Source of the DNA: Streptomyces sp. NRRL S-31
GTDB taxonomy: Bacteria > Actinomycetota > Actinomycetes > Streptomycetales > Streptomycetaceae
Direction: 5' to 3'
Length of the DNA: 46,086 nt
Assembly (NCBI RefSeq): GCF_000718775.1
Contig: NZ_JOCB01000092.1
Span: 1-46,086, forward strand
Shown: positions 37,356-46,086 of the stretch, piece after piece
How the letters are laid out: every line of letters begins with the position of its first letter
How positions within the stretch are numbered: the first letter of the stretch is position 1
Made by a program: the position numbers and the translations under genes
The notes under the pieces: generated by a model
The model's database searches: none
What the model saw: only the letters and a program-made list of their open reading frames with translations
What the model was told of the DNA's origin: nothing

Positions 37356-40300
37356 TCAAGCCGGTACCCGGGCGTCCGCCAGGTTCTCGATCGTGCGGCG
37401 GGTGCCGGGGCCGACCACGGCGGCCCAGTCGTCCGGGGCGTCGGCCAGCCAGCGGGCCATGCGGGCGGCGAAGCCGGGCACGTGCCGGCCGAGGTCGACC
37501 AGGCCCCGGTCGAGGCGGGCGGCGCCCTCGGGCGTGCGGACCAGCAGCAGGCCGACGCGGCGGACGAGCCCCCGGACCTCGTCCGCGCAGCCGTGACCGG
37601 GGCCCGCCGCCGCGTGCAGGACGGCGTCCAGGACGGACGGGTCCCGCTCCTCGGCGAGCAGGTGTTCCAGCAGCTCGCGGCGGAGCGGGCGGGAGGCGGG
37701 CGGGCCGGCGGCGGCCAGCACGGTGGCGAGGGCCGCCCGGAGCTGTTCCGGGCCGCCGTCGAGCAGGCCGGTGACGAGGGGCAGCAGCACCGGGCGGGCG
37801 GTGGGGCCGTGGGCGAGCCGGTCGCCGACCTGGGCGGCGATGTGTCCGGCGGTGTCCGGCCGCCGCCGTACCGCCTGCCGGACCAGGGCGGCGACCCGGC
37901 CGGCCAGGGCCGGGGTGGTGGCCCCGGCGAGGCCGCGCAGGGTCGCTCCGGCCTCCGCGCCGCCGGCGTCCGGGGCGCGCAGCCGGGCGCGGACGGCCTC
38001 CAGGACCGGTTCCGGGTGCGTGGCCAGGGCCGGGGCCAGGCCGGTCGGCGGGAACCGCGGATCGCCGTCGGCGAAGTGGCGCAGGGCCGCGGGCAGGTGC
38101 TGGTCGCGGGTGTGCGGGTCGTGGACCAGTACGGCCAGGGCGCCGCCGTGCAGGGTGTGGTCGGCGGGGCGGGCCAGCAGCGTGCGGGCGGTGTGGCGCA
38201 GCAGCTCGCGGTCGGCGTCCGAGCGGGCGTGGGGGGCCGCGCGCAGGGCCCACGCCACGGCCGCCGCCCGGCGGGCGGGCCGCTCGTCGTGCGCCCAGCG
38301 GTCGACTGCCCGGCAGACGGCCGACGGCTCCTCCTCGGCGAGGACGCCCAGCAATTCGTCGGCGCGCCGGTGGGCACAGGCCACCAGCGCCTCGGTCAGG
38401 TCGTCCAGGGCGCCGTGCCGATGGGTGTGCAGCAGGGCCTGTGCGGCCGTGGCCACGGTGGCGTGCGGGGTCGCGGGCAGTGGCCGCTCGTCGGCGAACC
38501 AGGCGGTGAGCAGCGGCTGCACGGTGCCCGGGGCGGCGGCGAGCAGCCCGGCGACGGCGTCCAGGTGGCGGTCGCCCGCCGCGGGCGGTGCCGGGTCCGC
38601 CAGCACGAGCCGGCGCAGCAGGTCGAGGCGCTCGGCGCCGGGGAGGGGCAGCGCGGTCCAGAAGGCGGGGCCGAACTCCGCCGGCACCGGGCGCCGGGCG
38701 CGCCGCCAGGCGACGATACGGTCGGCGAGCAGGCGCAGCACCTCCGCGTACGGCAGCGCGTCCGGCACCCGGAGCAGGGTCCGGGCGAGCAGCCGGGCGG
38801 CCCACCAGGAGCCGGTGTCGTGGTCCAGCGCCTCGGTCAACTCCTGGAGACGCACGCCCAGTTGTCGGGTTCCGTGTCGGCGGGGCAGGAGCAGCAATGC
38901 CTGTACGACGGGGCCGATGCGGTGGTGCGGCACCGGGACGGGGCCCGGGGTGACGCGCCGCTCGACGGGACGGTGCACCAGGGCGCGGAGGGCCTCGTCG
39001 AGGTCGAGGTGCAGGCCCTGGATCCAGTCGGCGAGGTCCTCGTGGGCGAAGCGGTAGCCGTCGCCGGCGGGCACGAGGAGGCCCTCGGCGAGGACGGCGT
39101 GGGCCCAGCCGGTGCGGCCGCCGAGCCGGGCGGGGGCGGGTCCCCGGGGGAACAGCGCCTCGAACGACTCCCGGTCCAGTGCGCCCTGTCCGGGTCCGAG
39201 GCTGCGCCGGGCGGCCTCGTGCACCTGCCCGGCCACCCGCACGGCGAGCCGTCGTACGGCCGTGCCGTGCGGGCCGTCGGCGGCGGCGAGACGGACCGCG
39301 ACGCGCAGGCACGTCAGGTCGAGGTGGGCGGCGAAGACGTCGTACCGGTCGAGGGGGCCGGCGGCCGGGGCGGCGGGGGCGGCGGCCCGGACCTCGGCCA
39401 GCAGCCGGAGCGTGAGCGGGTGCCGGGCGTCGGGCTCGACGAGCGCGCCGTCCGGAATCCCGTACCGCTGCCGGGCCCGCCGCGCCTCTTCCGCGGTGAG
39501 GTCGCCGACCCGCAGACAGGGCGGTGGCTGATCACCCGGACCGGCCGTCCCGCCGCCCTGGCCGTCCCTGCCGTCCTGGCCGTCCCCGCCGACCGGCATC
39601 CCGGCGCCGATCGGCATCCCGGCGCCATCCGGGTCCGCCGCCGAGGGCCCCGCACCGGCCGCCCCGCTTCCCGCCCCGCTCTCCGCCCCGCCCGGCTCCG
39701 CCGGAACCCCGGAGGCGGCGCGCCCGCCCACCGCGCCGCCATCCCCCACCGGCGTCCCGGGGCCGGCGGGTGCGGGGAGGAGCGCGGGGGTGTGGAGGAG
39801 CCCGTCGGGGAATGCCCTTCCCGCGTGTTCCCAGAGTTCCTCCCGGCAGGACACCACCAGGCGGCAGCCGGTCAGGCGGAGCCAGTCCGCCGTGGCCCGG
39901 GTCCAGTCGGCGAGGCGGTGGGCGAGGGCGGCCGGCATCTCCTCGGGGCCGTCGAGGAGGAGCAGCAGCGGGCGGCCGGCGCGGGCGGCGAAACCGGCCA
40001 GGCGGTCGGGGGTGATGTCGCCCAGGTCCTCGGGCCGGACGGCGCGGGACGCGGCGACGGTCCGCGCGGCCCGCGCCAGGGCGCGGCGGGCGGCGTCGGC
40101 CACCGAGTCGTCGGCGTCCGCCAGGTCGGCGCCGCGCAGCCACAGCGTGGGGGCGGGTCTGTCGCCCCGGGCGCGCCGGGCGGCGAGCGCCGCGAGTTCC
40201 GTCGTACGACCGCTGCCCGGTGCGCCGACCAGGCCGAGCACGGGTCGGTCGCCGTCGGCGAAGGCGGCCAGTTCGCGGGCGATGCCGGTGCGCTCGACCG

Positions 40301-41186
40301 GTTCGACGGCGCTCTCATGGCCCTGCCGGCCCGCCGTGGCGGCGGTCAGCCTGAGGACGCCGGCGAGGTTGAGGTCGGCGCCGTAGGCCGGCACGGTGGC
40401 CGCGTTGCGGGCGAGCAGCACGGTGAGGGCGCCGTCGGCGGGCCGCAGCGGGACGGCGAAGCCCGTGTCCCGCTGCTCGGTGTGCAGGGCGGTGCCCAGG
40501 ACGCCGACGACCGCGCCGGTGTCGGCGTCGAGCACCGGTCCGCCGGCCGCGCCGCCACCGGTCCTGAGCGCGTCCCGGCCCGCCGTGCCGATGGCCAGTT
40601 CCAGGGCGTCGGCCAGACGGTGGGAGCGGTCCGCGGCGGTGTACGTCACCTGGGTGGCGGCCAGTACCCGCGCCTCGCGCCAGCACCCGGCGGCGATCCG
40701 GACGTAGCTGCCGGCGTCGATCCGCTCCCGCGCGGTCAGCGGCAGCGGCCGTACGCCGAGGCCCTCCGTGCGCACCAGGGCGAGGTTCAGGTGGGGCAGC
40801 GGGGTGACGGCGTCGGCGGTGACGACGCGGGTGTGGTCGCCGGTGGTGTGCAACACCAGCCGGGGCAGGCCGTCGACGGCCTCGTGGCTGGTGAGCAGGG
40901 TGCCCTCGTGGTCGGCGAGGAAGCCGAGGCCGCGCGGGCGGCCGGTCAGGTCCCGGATGTGTACGAGGGCCGGGTCGACGCCGCTGCCGGCGGGCGGGGC
41001 GGCGGCGGGCGCCGCCGTCGCCGTGCCCGGTCCGCCGTACGGCCCCTCCCCGTACGCGCTCTCTCCGTACGGGCGCTGCCCGCGCCCGGGGCGCGCGTGA
41101 GCGCGGTCCCCGTGCCCACGGCCCCCGTCCGCCTGTTCCTCCCGCTCGCGGCGCCCGTCGCCGGTGCGCGGGCCCCGTCCCGCCAT
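37356..41186 (-). CDS. Trypsin-like (pseudo)protease fused to a STAND/NACHT-like NTPase and helical repeats
   Basis: 1276 residues. The N-terminal 65 are low complexity. A trypsin-like fold spans about 70-265: H101 in LTSHEAVDG is kept, but the Asp position reads LNLALV (N134) and the Ser position reads GAAGGPVLD (A214 instead of Ser), so protease activity is doubtful. The NTPase has P-loop GAPGSGRT at 321-328 (Arg for Lys at 327) and Walker B LLLLLDGPEE (D412). A winged-helix element YRFAHEDLADWIQGLHL follows, as in STAND proteins. The rest looks like HEAT-type helical repeats. A Gly/Pro-rich insert lies at about 480-560. GGAGG lies 8 bases before the ATG. It sits between truB and ribF, a housekeeping context. 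Role unknown. Confidence 0.85.
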   Translation of the reverse strand: MAGRGPRTGDGRREREEQADGGRGHGDRAHARPGRGQRPYGESAYGEGPYGGPGTATAAPAAAPPAGSGVDPALVHIRDLTGRPRGLGFLADHEGTLLTSHEAVDGLPRLVLHTTGDHTRVVTADAVTPLPHLNLALVRTEGLGVRPLPLTARERIDAGSYVRIAAGCWREARVLAATQVTYTAADRSHRLADALELAIGTAGRDALRTGGGAAGGPVLDADTGAVVGVLGTALHTEQRDTGFAVPLRPADGALTVLLARNAATVPAYGADLNLAGVLRLTAATAGRQGHESAVEPVERTGIARELAAFADGDRPVLGLVGAPGSGRTTELAALAARRARGDRPAPTLWLRGADLADADDSVADAARRALARAARTVAASRAVRPEDLGDITPDRLAGFAARAGRPLLLLLDGPEEMPAALAHRLADWTRATADWLRLTGCRLVVSCREELWEHAGRAFPDGLLHTPALLPAPAGPGTPVGDGGAVGGRAASGVPAEPGGAESGAGSGAAGAGPSAADPDGAGMPIGAGMPVGGDGQDGRDGQGGGTAGPGDQPPPCLRVGDLTAEEARRARQRYGIPDGALVEPDARHPLTLRLLAEVRAAAPAAPAAGPLDRYDVFAAHLDLTCLRVAVRLAAADGPHGTAVRRLAVRVAGQVHEAARRSLGPGQGALDRESFEALFPRGPAPARLGGRTGWAHAVLAEGLLVPAGDGYRFAHEDLADWIQGLHLDLDEALRALVHRPVERRVTPGPVPVPHHRIGPVVQALLLLPRRHGTRQLGVRLQELTEALDHDTGSWWAARLLARTLLRVPDALPYAEVLRLLADRIVAWRRARRPVPAEFGPAFWTALPLPGAERLDLLRRLVLADPAPPAAGDRHLDAVAGLLAAAPGTVQPLLTAWFADERPLPATPHATVATAAQALLHTHRHGALDDLTEALVACAHRRADELLGVLAEEEPSAVCRAVDRWAHDERPARRAAAVAWALRAAPHARSDADRELLRHTARTLLARPADHTLHGGALAVLVHDPHTRDQHLPAALRHFADGDPRFPPTGLAPALATHPEPVLEAVRARLRAPDAGGAEAGATLRGLAGATTPALAGRVAALVRQAVRRRPDTAGHIAAQVGDRLAHGPTARPVLLPLVTGLLDGGPEQLRAALATVLAAAGPPASRPLRRELLEHLLAEERDPSVLDAVLHAAAGPGHGCADEVRGLVRRVGLLLVRTPEGAARLDRGLVDLGRHVPGFAARMARWLADAPDDWAAVVGPGTRRTIENLADARVPA

Positions 41187-41346
41187 GGCCGTACCTCCCC
41201 GCCCGTCCCCGTCCCTGCCCTGTCTTCCGACGGTAGGGCGTGGTGATCGGCGGGAAAGATCGCGCGGCGAACGCGCCCCCTTCCACTCCCCCGGTTCACT
41301 CCGAGCGCCTGCCCGGTCGGGTGAATGGAGGGGCGAAGGCAGCGGC

Positions 41347-42252
41347 TCAGGCGAAGACGGCCAGGCTCTTCGCCTTGCCGCGCTGCTCCTCGACGAGCGC
41401 GAGGAAACGGCCCTCGGGGTCGAAGACGGCCACCGGACCGGCGCCCGTGTACTCCTCGGGCATCTCCAGCCGGACGCCGTTCAGCAGCAGCCGGGACCGC
41501 TTGGCGTCGACCTGCCAGCGCGGGAACGCGGCGGACGCGGCCTCGGCGATCGGCATCACGGTCAGCTCCTGCTGGAGCTGGTCCAGCGTCTTGGCCCCGT
41601 CCAGCTTGTACGGCCCGACGCGGGTGCGGCGCAGGGCGGTGAGGTGACCGCCGACGCCGAGGCCGGCGCCCAGGTCACGGGCGAGGGCCCGGATGTAGGT
41701 GCCGGAGGAGCAGACCACCGAGACCACCAGGTCGAGCACGGGCGTGCCGTTCTCGGCGACCGCCTCCCGGACGTCGTACACGGCGAAGGAGGAGATGGTC
41801 ACCGGCCGGGCGGGGATCTCGAACTCCTCGCCCTCGCGGGCCCGCTTGTACGACCGTACGCCGTCGATCTTGATGGCGCTGACCTTGGACGGCACCTGCA
41901 TGATGTCGCCGGTGAGCTTGGCGACGCCGGAGTCGATGGCCTTCCGGGTGATCCCGGAGGCGTCGGCGGACGAGGTGATCTCGCCCTCGGCGTCGTCGGT
42001 GAGGGTGTTCTGGCCCAGGCGGATGGTGCCCAGGTACTCCTTCTCGGTGAGCGCGAGGTGCCCGAGGAGCTTGGTGGCGCGTTCGACACCGAGGACCAGG
42101 ACGCCGGTCGCCATCGGGTCGAGGGTGCCGGCGTGGCCGACGCGGCGGGTCCTCGCGATCCCGCGCATCTTGGCGACCACGTCGTGCGAAGTGAAGCCCG
42201 ACGGCTTGTCGACGATGACGAGGCCGTCGGGCGTGGTGTGCTTCTGGGTCAT
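41347..42252 (-). CDS. truB: tRNA pseudouridine(55) synthase
   Basis: 301 residues. The catalytic aspartate is D45 in GHAGTLDPMATG. VIVDKPSGFTSHDVV is at the N-terminus, and a C-terminal PUA-like part (VDAKRSRLLLNGVRL ... VAVFDPEGRFLALVEE) binds tRNA. It modifies U55 in the T-loop of tRNAs. Its ATG overlaps the rbfA stop by 4 bases, giving translational coupling. Confidence 0.97.
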   Translation of the reverse strand: MTQKHTTPDGLVIVDKPSGFTSHDVVAKMRGIARTRRVGHAGTLDPMATGVLVLGVERATKLLGHLALTEKEYLGTIRLGQNTLTDDAEGEITSSADASGITRKAIDSGVAKLTGDIMQVPSKVSAIKIDGVRSYKRAREGEEFEIPARPVTISSFAVYDVREAVAENGTPVLDLVVSVVCSSGTYIRALARDLGAGLGVGGHLTALRRTRVGPYKLDGAKTLDQLQQELTVMPIAEAASAAFPRWQVDAKRSRLLLNGVRLEMPEEYTGAGPVAVFDPEGRFLALVEEQRGKAKSLAVFA

Positions 42253-42707
42253 TCCGCGGCGTCGCCGTCCGTGTCGGTGTCGTCGTCGGCCGGCTTCTTG
42301 TAGGGGTCGGCGCCGCCGGCGTACGTGGCGCCGGTGGCCGCCTCGCGCACCTTCTCGTCGGACTGCCGGGCCTTGTCGAGGAGGTCCTCGATGGTCCGGG
42401 CGGTGTCCGGCAGGGCGTCCGCGACGAAGGTCAGGGTGGGCGTGAACTTCACCCCGGCCGCGCGCCCCACCTCGGAGCGCAGGATGCCCTTGGCGCTCTC
42501 CAGGCCGGCGGCCGCGGCCGTCCGCTCCTCCTCGTCGCCGTAGACCGTGTAGAAGACGGTCGCCTCCCGCAGGTCACCCGTGACCCGGGTGTCCGTGATG
42601 GTGACGTGCGAGCCGAGCCGCGGGTCCTTGATCCCGCGTTGCAGCTTCTGGGCCACCACCTCCCGGATGAGGTCCGCCAGCCTTTTCGCCCGCGCGTTGT
42701 CGGCCAC
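42249..42707 (-). CDS. rbfA: Ribosome-binding factor A
   Basis: 152 residues. It has the KH-like RbfA core (ADLIREVVAQKLQRGIKDPR at the start; SHVTITDTRVTGDLREATVFYTV; a LRSEVGRAAGVKFTPTLTF end) and an acidic C-terminal extension. It helps 16S rRNA 5' maturation of the 30S subunit. The start is GTG 42707 with GGGAG upstream. It is 51 bases after ylxP and overlaps truB. Confidence 0.96.
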   Translation of the reverse strand: MADNARAKRLADLIREVVAQKLQRGIKDPRLGSHVTITDTRVTGDLREATVFYTVYGDEEERTAAAAGLESAKGILRSEVGRAAGVKFTPTLTFVADALPDTARTIEDLLDKARQSDEKVREAATGATYAGGADPYKKPADDDTDTDGDAAE

Positions 42708-42758
42708 TGGTCCGTCTCCCGTTCTTTCTCTTGCTCGTGTTCTGTGGTCTGGTCGCCG

Positions 42759-43052
42759 TCAGTCGTCTTCGCCGTGCAAGCGGCGTCGGACCGACAGCAG
42801 CTCCACCTCGGGGCGGGCGGCGACCAGCCGTTCGCACCGGTCCAGCACATCGCTGAGGTGCGCCGTGTCGCCGGAGACCATGGCGAGGCCGATGACCGCC
42901 CGCCGGTGGAGGTTCATGTGGTCCACCTCGGCCGCGCTCACCGGGTACTTGCGCTGGAGCTCGGCGACGATCGGGCGGACGACGGAACGCTTCTCCTTCA
43001 GCGAGTGGACGTCGCCGAGGAGGAGGTCGAAGGACAGAGTCCCCACGTACAT
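42759..43052 (-). CDS. YlxP family (DUF503) protein
   Basis: 97 residues, full length. It contains the family pattern MYVGTLSFDLLLGDVHSLKEKR with a second part VDHMNLHRRAVIGLAMVSGD. The position between infB and rbfA is the same as in other Gram-positive genomes; a link to ribosome assembly or RNA binding has been suggested. The ATG is 43052; no strong ribosome site is seen (GGTGAACC). Confidence 0.95.
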   Translation of the reverse strand: MYVGTLSFDLLLGDVHSLKEKRSVVRPIVAELQRKYPVSAAEVDHMNLHRRAVIGLAMVSGDTAHLSDVLDRCERLVAARPEVELLSVRRRLHGEDD

Positions 43053-43185
43053 GTATGTGACCGGTTCACCCGCCGGTACGGGATCGGTGGCCCCTGGGCC
43101 GTGTGGCCGGGGACATCAAGAACCGTACCGCGTACCCGCCGGTGGCTCGACAGGGTTTCCGCGGCGCCGCCGGCTGCGGTGCCGC

Positions 43186-43229
43186 CCGGGGCCGGGCCCC
43201 GGATGTCCTTGCCCGGGGCCCGGCCCCGG
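43186..43229 (-). terminator. 17-bp GC hairpin in the infB-ylxP gap
   Basis: Arms 43186-43202 and 43213-43229 (core GGGGCCGGGCCCC / GGGGCCCGGCCCC) with a 10-base loop. It is second of two hairpins after infB. Confidence 0.75.
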
Positions 43230-43242
43230 TTCCCTTCCCCCG

Positions 43243-43286
43243 CCGTCCGCCCGTCCCGGCCGGGTGCGGCCGGGACGGGCGGTCGG
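43243..43286 (-). terminator. 15-bp hairpin directly downstream of infB
   Basis: Perfect arms 43247-43261 and 43268-43282 (CCGCCCGTCCCGGCC), extended past one mismatch to 43243/43286, with a 6-base loop. It lies 61 bases after the infB stop codon. Stem length and closeness to infB suggest a transcription terminator or an RNA-processing site. Confidence 0.8.
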
Positions 43287-43347
43287 GAAAAGGCACGCTG
43301 GCCGACGGAACCGAAGTCCCGCCGGCCAGCTGGGGAGCCGTGGGCCG

Positions 43348-46086
43348 TTACGCCCGCGGCTTCTCGCGCATCTCGTACGTCGCGATGACGTCGTCGACCT
43401 TGATGTCGTTGAAGTTTCCGAGGTTGATACCACCCTCGTAGCCTTCGCGGATCTCGGTCACGTCGTCCTTGAAGCGACGCAGGCCCTCGATGTTGAGGTT
43501 CTCCGCGACCACCTTGCCGTCGCGGATGAGGCGCGCCTTGGTGTTGCGCTTGACCTCGCCCGAGCGGATGAGCACACCGGCGATGTTGCCCAGCTTGGAC
43601 GACTTGAAGACCTCGCGGATCTCCGCCGTGCCCAGCTCGACCTCTTCGTACTCCGGCTTGAGCATGCCCTTGAGGGCCGCCTCGATCTCCTCGATCGCCT
43701 GGTAGATGACCGAGTAGTACCGGACGTCCACACCCTCGCGCTCGGCCATCTGCGCCGCGCGGCCGGCCGCGCGGACGTTGAAGCCGATCACGATGGCGTC
43801 GGAGCCCATCGCCAGGTCGATGTCGGACTCCGTGACCGCACCGACACCGCGGTGCAGGACGCGGATGTCGACCTCTTCGCCGACGTCCAGCTGGAGCAGC
43901 GAGGACTCGAGGGCCTCGACGGAACCGGAAGCGTCACCCTTGATGATCAGGTTCAGCTGCTGGATTTCGCCGGCCTTGAGCACCTTGTCCAGGTCCTCCA
44001 GCGACACGCGGCGCGTGCGCTTGGCGAACGCGGCGTTGCGCTCACGAGCGGCGCGCTTCTCGGCGATCTGACGGGCCGTACGGTCCTCGTCCACCACCAG
44101 GAAGTTGTCGCCCGCACCCGGGACGTTGGTCAGGCCCAGGACCTGGACCGGCGTCGACGGGCCGGCCTCGGCGACGTTGTTGCCGTTGTCGTCGAGCATG
44201 GCGCGGACGCGGCCGTAGGCGTCGCCCACCACCATCGTGTCGCCGACCCGCAGCGTGCCTCGCTGGACGAGGACCGTCGCCACGGCACCGCGGCCGCGGT
44301 CGAGACGGGACTCGATGGAGATGCCCTGCGCGTCCTGGTTCGGGTTGGCCCGCAGGTCGAGCGAGGCGTCGGCCGTGAGGACCACGGCCTCCAGCAGCGA
44401 GTCGATGTGCAGACCCTGCTTGGCGGAGATGTCGACGAACATGGTGTCGCCGCCGTACTCCTCGGCCACCAGGCCGTACTCGGTCAGCTGACCGCGCACC
44501 TTGGTCGGGTCGGCACCCTCGACGTCGATCTTGTTGACCGCGACCACGATCGGCACGTCGGCCGCCTTGGCGTGGTTCAGGGCCTCGACCGTCTGCGGCA
44601 TGACACCGTCGTTGGCCGCCACCACGAGGATCGCGATGTCGGTCGACTTCGCACCACGGGCACGCATGGCGGTGAACGCCTCGTGACCCGGGGTGTCGAT
44701 GAAGGTGATCTTGCGCTCTTCGTCGTTGACCTCGGTCGCGACCTGGTAGGCACCGATGTGCTGGGTGATGCCGCCGGCCTCGCCCGCGATGACGTTCGTC
44801 TTGCGGATCGCGTCGAGCAGTCGGGTCTTGCCGTGGTCGACGTGACCCATGACGGTCACCACCGGCGGACGGACGACCAGGTCCTCCTCGGAGCCCTCGT
44901 CCTCGCCGAACTCGATGTCGAAGGACTCGAGCAGCTCGCGGTCCTCCTCCTCCGGGCTGACGATCTGAACCGTGTAGTTCATCTCGTCGGCGAGGAGCTG
45001 GAGGGTCTCGTCGGAGACGGACTGGGTCGCGGTGACCATCTCGCCGAGGTTCATCATGACCGCGACGAGGGACGCCGGGTTGGCGTTGATCTTCTCCGCG
45101 AAGTCGGTGAGCGACGCGCCGCGGGAGAGACGGATGGTCTCACCGTTGCCGCGCGGCAGCATCACGCCGCCGACGCTCGGGGCCTGCATGGCCTCGTACT
45201 CCTGGCGACGCTGCCGCTTCGACTTGCGACCGCGACGCGCCGGACCGCCGGGACGGCCGAAGGCGCCCTGCGTGCCACCACGGCCACCGGGGCCGCCGGG
45301 ACGACCACCGAAGCCGGGACGGCCACCGCCGCCACCGGGACCACCGGGACGGCCGGCGAAACCGCCACCGCCGCCGCCGGGACCGGCCGGACGACCGGCG
45401 AAACCGCCACCGCCACCCGGACGACCGGCGAAGCCGCCGCCGCCCGGACGACCGCCGCCGCCACCGGGACGGCCGCCGCCACCGGGACCACGGCCACCGG
45501 GGCCACCGCCACCGGGACGCGGGCCCGCGGCGGGACGCTGCGGCATCATGCCCGGGTTCGGACGCGGGCCGGCGGGACCGCCGCCGGGACGCGGACCGCC
45601 CTGCGGGCGGGGCATGCCGGCCGGGGACGGCCGGGGACCGCCGGGAGCCTGCGGACGCGGACCGCCGCCCTGGGCGCCGGGCGCCTGGGGACGGGGAGCG
45701 CCACCGGGAGCACCGGGGCCGCCGGGACGCGGGCCGCCCTGCGGGCGCGGGGCCTGCGGACGGGCCATGCCGGTGGAGCCACCGGAGGTGAAGGGGTTGT
45801 TGCCCGGACGGGGACCGGCCGGACGCCCACCGGGACGCGGGGCCTGGCCACCGGCACGCGGACCACCCTGGCCCGGACGGGCCTGGCCCTGACCGGGAGC
45901 CGGACGGCCACCGGGCTTCGGGGCACCCGGACGGGCGCCGGGACGCGGACCCTGGGCGGCCGGAGCCTGCGGGGTCTGCGCGGCCGGGGGCGCCGGCGGA
46001 GCGGTGAACTCCGGGGCGGCCGGGGCCGGACGCGGCGCGGGCTTCGGACCCGGCACCGGGCGCGGGCCCGGGGCGGGCGCGGACGC
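43348..46086 (-). CDS. infB: Translation initiation factor IF-2, 5' end beyond the window
   Basis: About 912 residues are visible; the reading frame is open through the right edge, so the start is missing, and Streptomyces IF-2 is about 1030 residues. An Ala/Pro/Gly-rich N-terminal part with a glycine-arginine run is followed by the IF2N region. The GTPase then shows G1 GHVDHGKT, G2 [11 protein letters not shown]3 DTPGHEAF, G4 NKIDV and G5 SAKQG. Domains II to IV and the EF-Tu-like C-terminal end follow. It brings fMet-tRNA to the 30S subunit. The long plus-strand Pro-rich ORF opposite the glycine run is its shadow. Confidence 0.97.
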   Translation of the reverse strand, partial: ASAPAPGPRPVPGPKPAPRPAPAAPEFTAPPAPPAAQTPQAPAAQGPRPGARPGAPKPGGRPAPGQGQARPGQGGPRAGGQAPRPGGRPAGPRPGNNPFTSGGSTGMARPQAPRPQGGPRPGGPGAPGGAPRPQAPGAQGGGPRPQAPGGPRPSPAGMPRPQGGPRPGGGPAGPRPNPGMMPQRPAAGPRPGGGGPGGRGPGGGGRPGGGGGRPGGGGFAGRPGGGGGFAGRPAGPGGGGGGFAGRPGGPGGGGGRPGFGGRPGGPGGRGGTQGAFGRPGGPARRGRKSKRQRRQEYEAMQAPSVGGVMLPRGNGETIRLSRGASLTDFAEKINANPASLVAVMMNLGEMVTATQSVSDETLQLLADEMNYTVQIVSPEEEDRELLESFDIEFGEDEGSEEDLVVRPPVVTVMGHVDHGKTRLLDAIRKTNVIAGEAGGITQHIGAYQVATEVNDEERKITFIDTPGHEAFTAMRARGAKSTDIAILVVAANDGVMPQTVEALNHAKAADVPIVVAVNKIDVEGADPTKVRGQLTEYGLVAEEYGGDTMFVDISAKQGLHIDSLLEAVVLTADASLDLRANPNQDAQGISIESRLDRGRGAVATVLVQRGTLRVGDTMVVGDAYGRVRAMLDDNGNNVAEAGPSTPVQVLGLTNVPGAGDNFLVVDEDRTARQIAEKRAARERNAAFAKRTRRVSLEDLDKVLKAGEIQQLNLIIKGDASGSVEALESSLLQLDVGEEVDIRVLHRGVGAVTESDIDLAMGSDAIVIGFNVRAAGRAAQMAEREGVDVRYYSVIYQAIEEIEAALKGMLKPEYEEVELGTAEIREVFKSSKLGNIAGVLIRSGEVKRNTKARLIRDGKVVAENLNIEGLRRFKDDVTEIREGYEGGINLGNFNDIKVDDVIATYEMREKPRA

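Noticed and set aside
37188..41246. 1352-codon plus-strand ORF opposite the STAND-like gene
   Set aside because: Arg/Gly/Val-rich composition of a frame shadow. The minus strand carries the recognisable domains and a ribosome site.
45032..45892. Plus-strand Pro-rich ORF opposite the infB glycine run
   Set aside because: Complement of GGC/GGT codons; not a real Pro-rich protein.

Overview
The window is chromosomal DNA of a Streptomyces or very close relative. It is very GC-rich, with GTG/TTG starts and third-position GC. Gene order and protein sequences follow the actinomycete rnj-dapA-thyX / rpsO-pnp / ESX / ribF-truB-rbfA-infB region. Most of the ORF space on the opposite strands is an artefact of that GC bias.

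Region 1 (1-10.7 kb) is housekeeping, mostly on the minus strand. The left edge looks like the promoter/leader of an rRNA operon whose 16S gene would lie outside the window. Next come RNase J (rnj), dihydrodipicolinate synthase (dapA) and flavin-dependent thymidylate synthase (thyX). Two small plus-strand membrane proteins follow. The operon rpsO - pnp - M16 zinc protease - dapB - small TPR-like membrane protein runs on the minus strand. Several strong hairpins separate these units.

Region 2 (10.9-36.1 kb) is a complete ESX-type (type VII) secretion locus, introduced by a DUF397 protein that is probably BldB. Membrane core: EccD, EccC (three ATPase domains), EccB and EccE. It has two mycosins (MycP). 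It also has two WXG100 proteins, a pseudokinase broken by frameshifts, two divergent substrate-like cassettes around a shared 445-bp control region, and an EspI-like Pro-rich MinD/ParA ATPase. The left cassette is a small helical partner plus a WEG protein with a long disordered tail, followed by a mycosin; it is EspB-like in layout. The right cassette is a small helical partner, a 765-residue WXG-type protein with a Gly-rich hydrophobic segment, and a lipoprotein. No EccA was seen.

Region 3 (36.2-46.1 kb, minus strand) is the translation cluster infB (cut by the right edge) - ylxP - rbfA - truB - a 1276-residue protein - ribF. The large protein has a trypsin-like domain with Ser and Asp of the triad apparently lost, joined to a STAND/NACHT-like NTPase and a helical-repeat tail. 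It is the least conventional protein in the window.

No CRISPR array, tRNA, insertion sequence or prophage gene was seen. Function calls rest on reading motifs and remembered family features; no database search was run.
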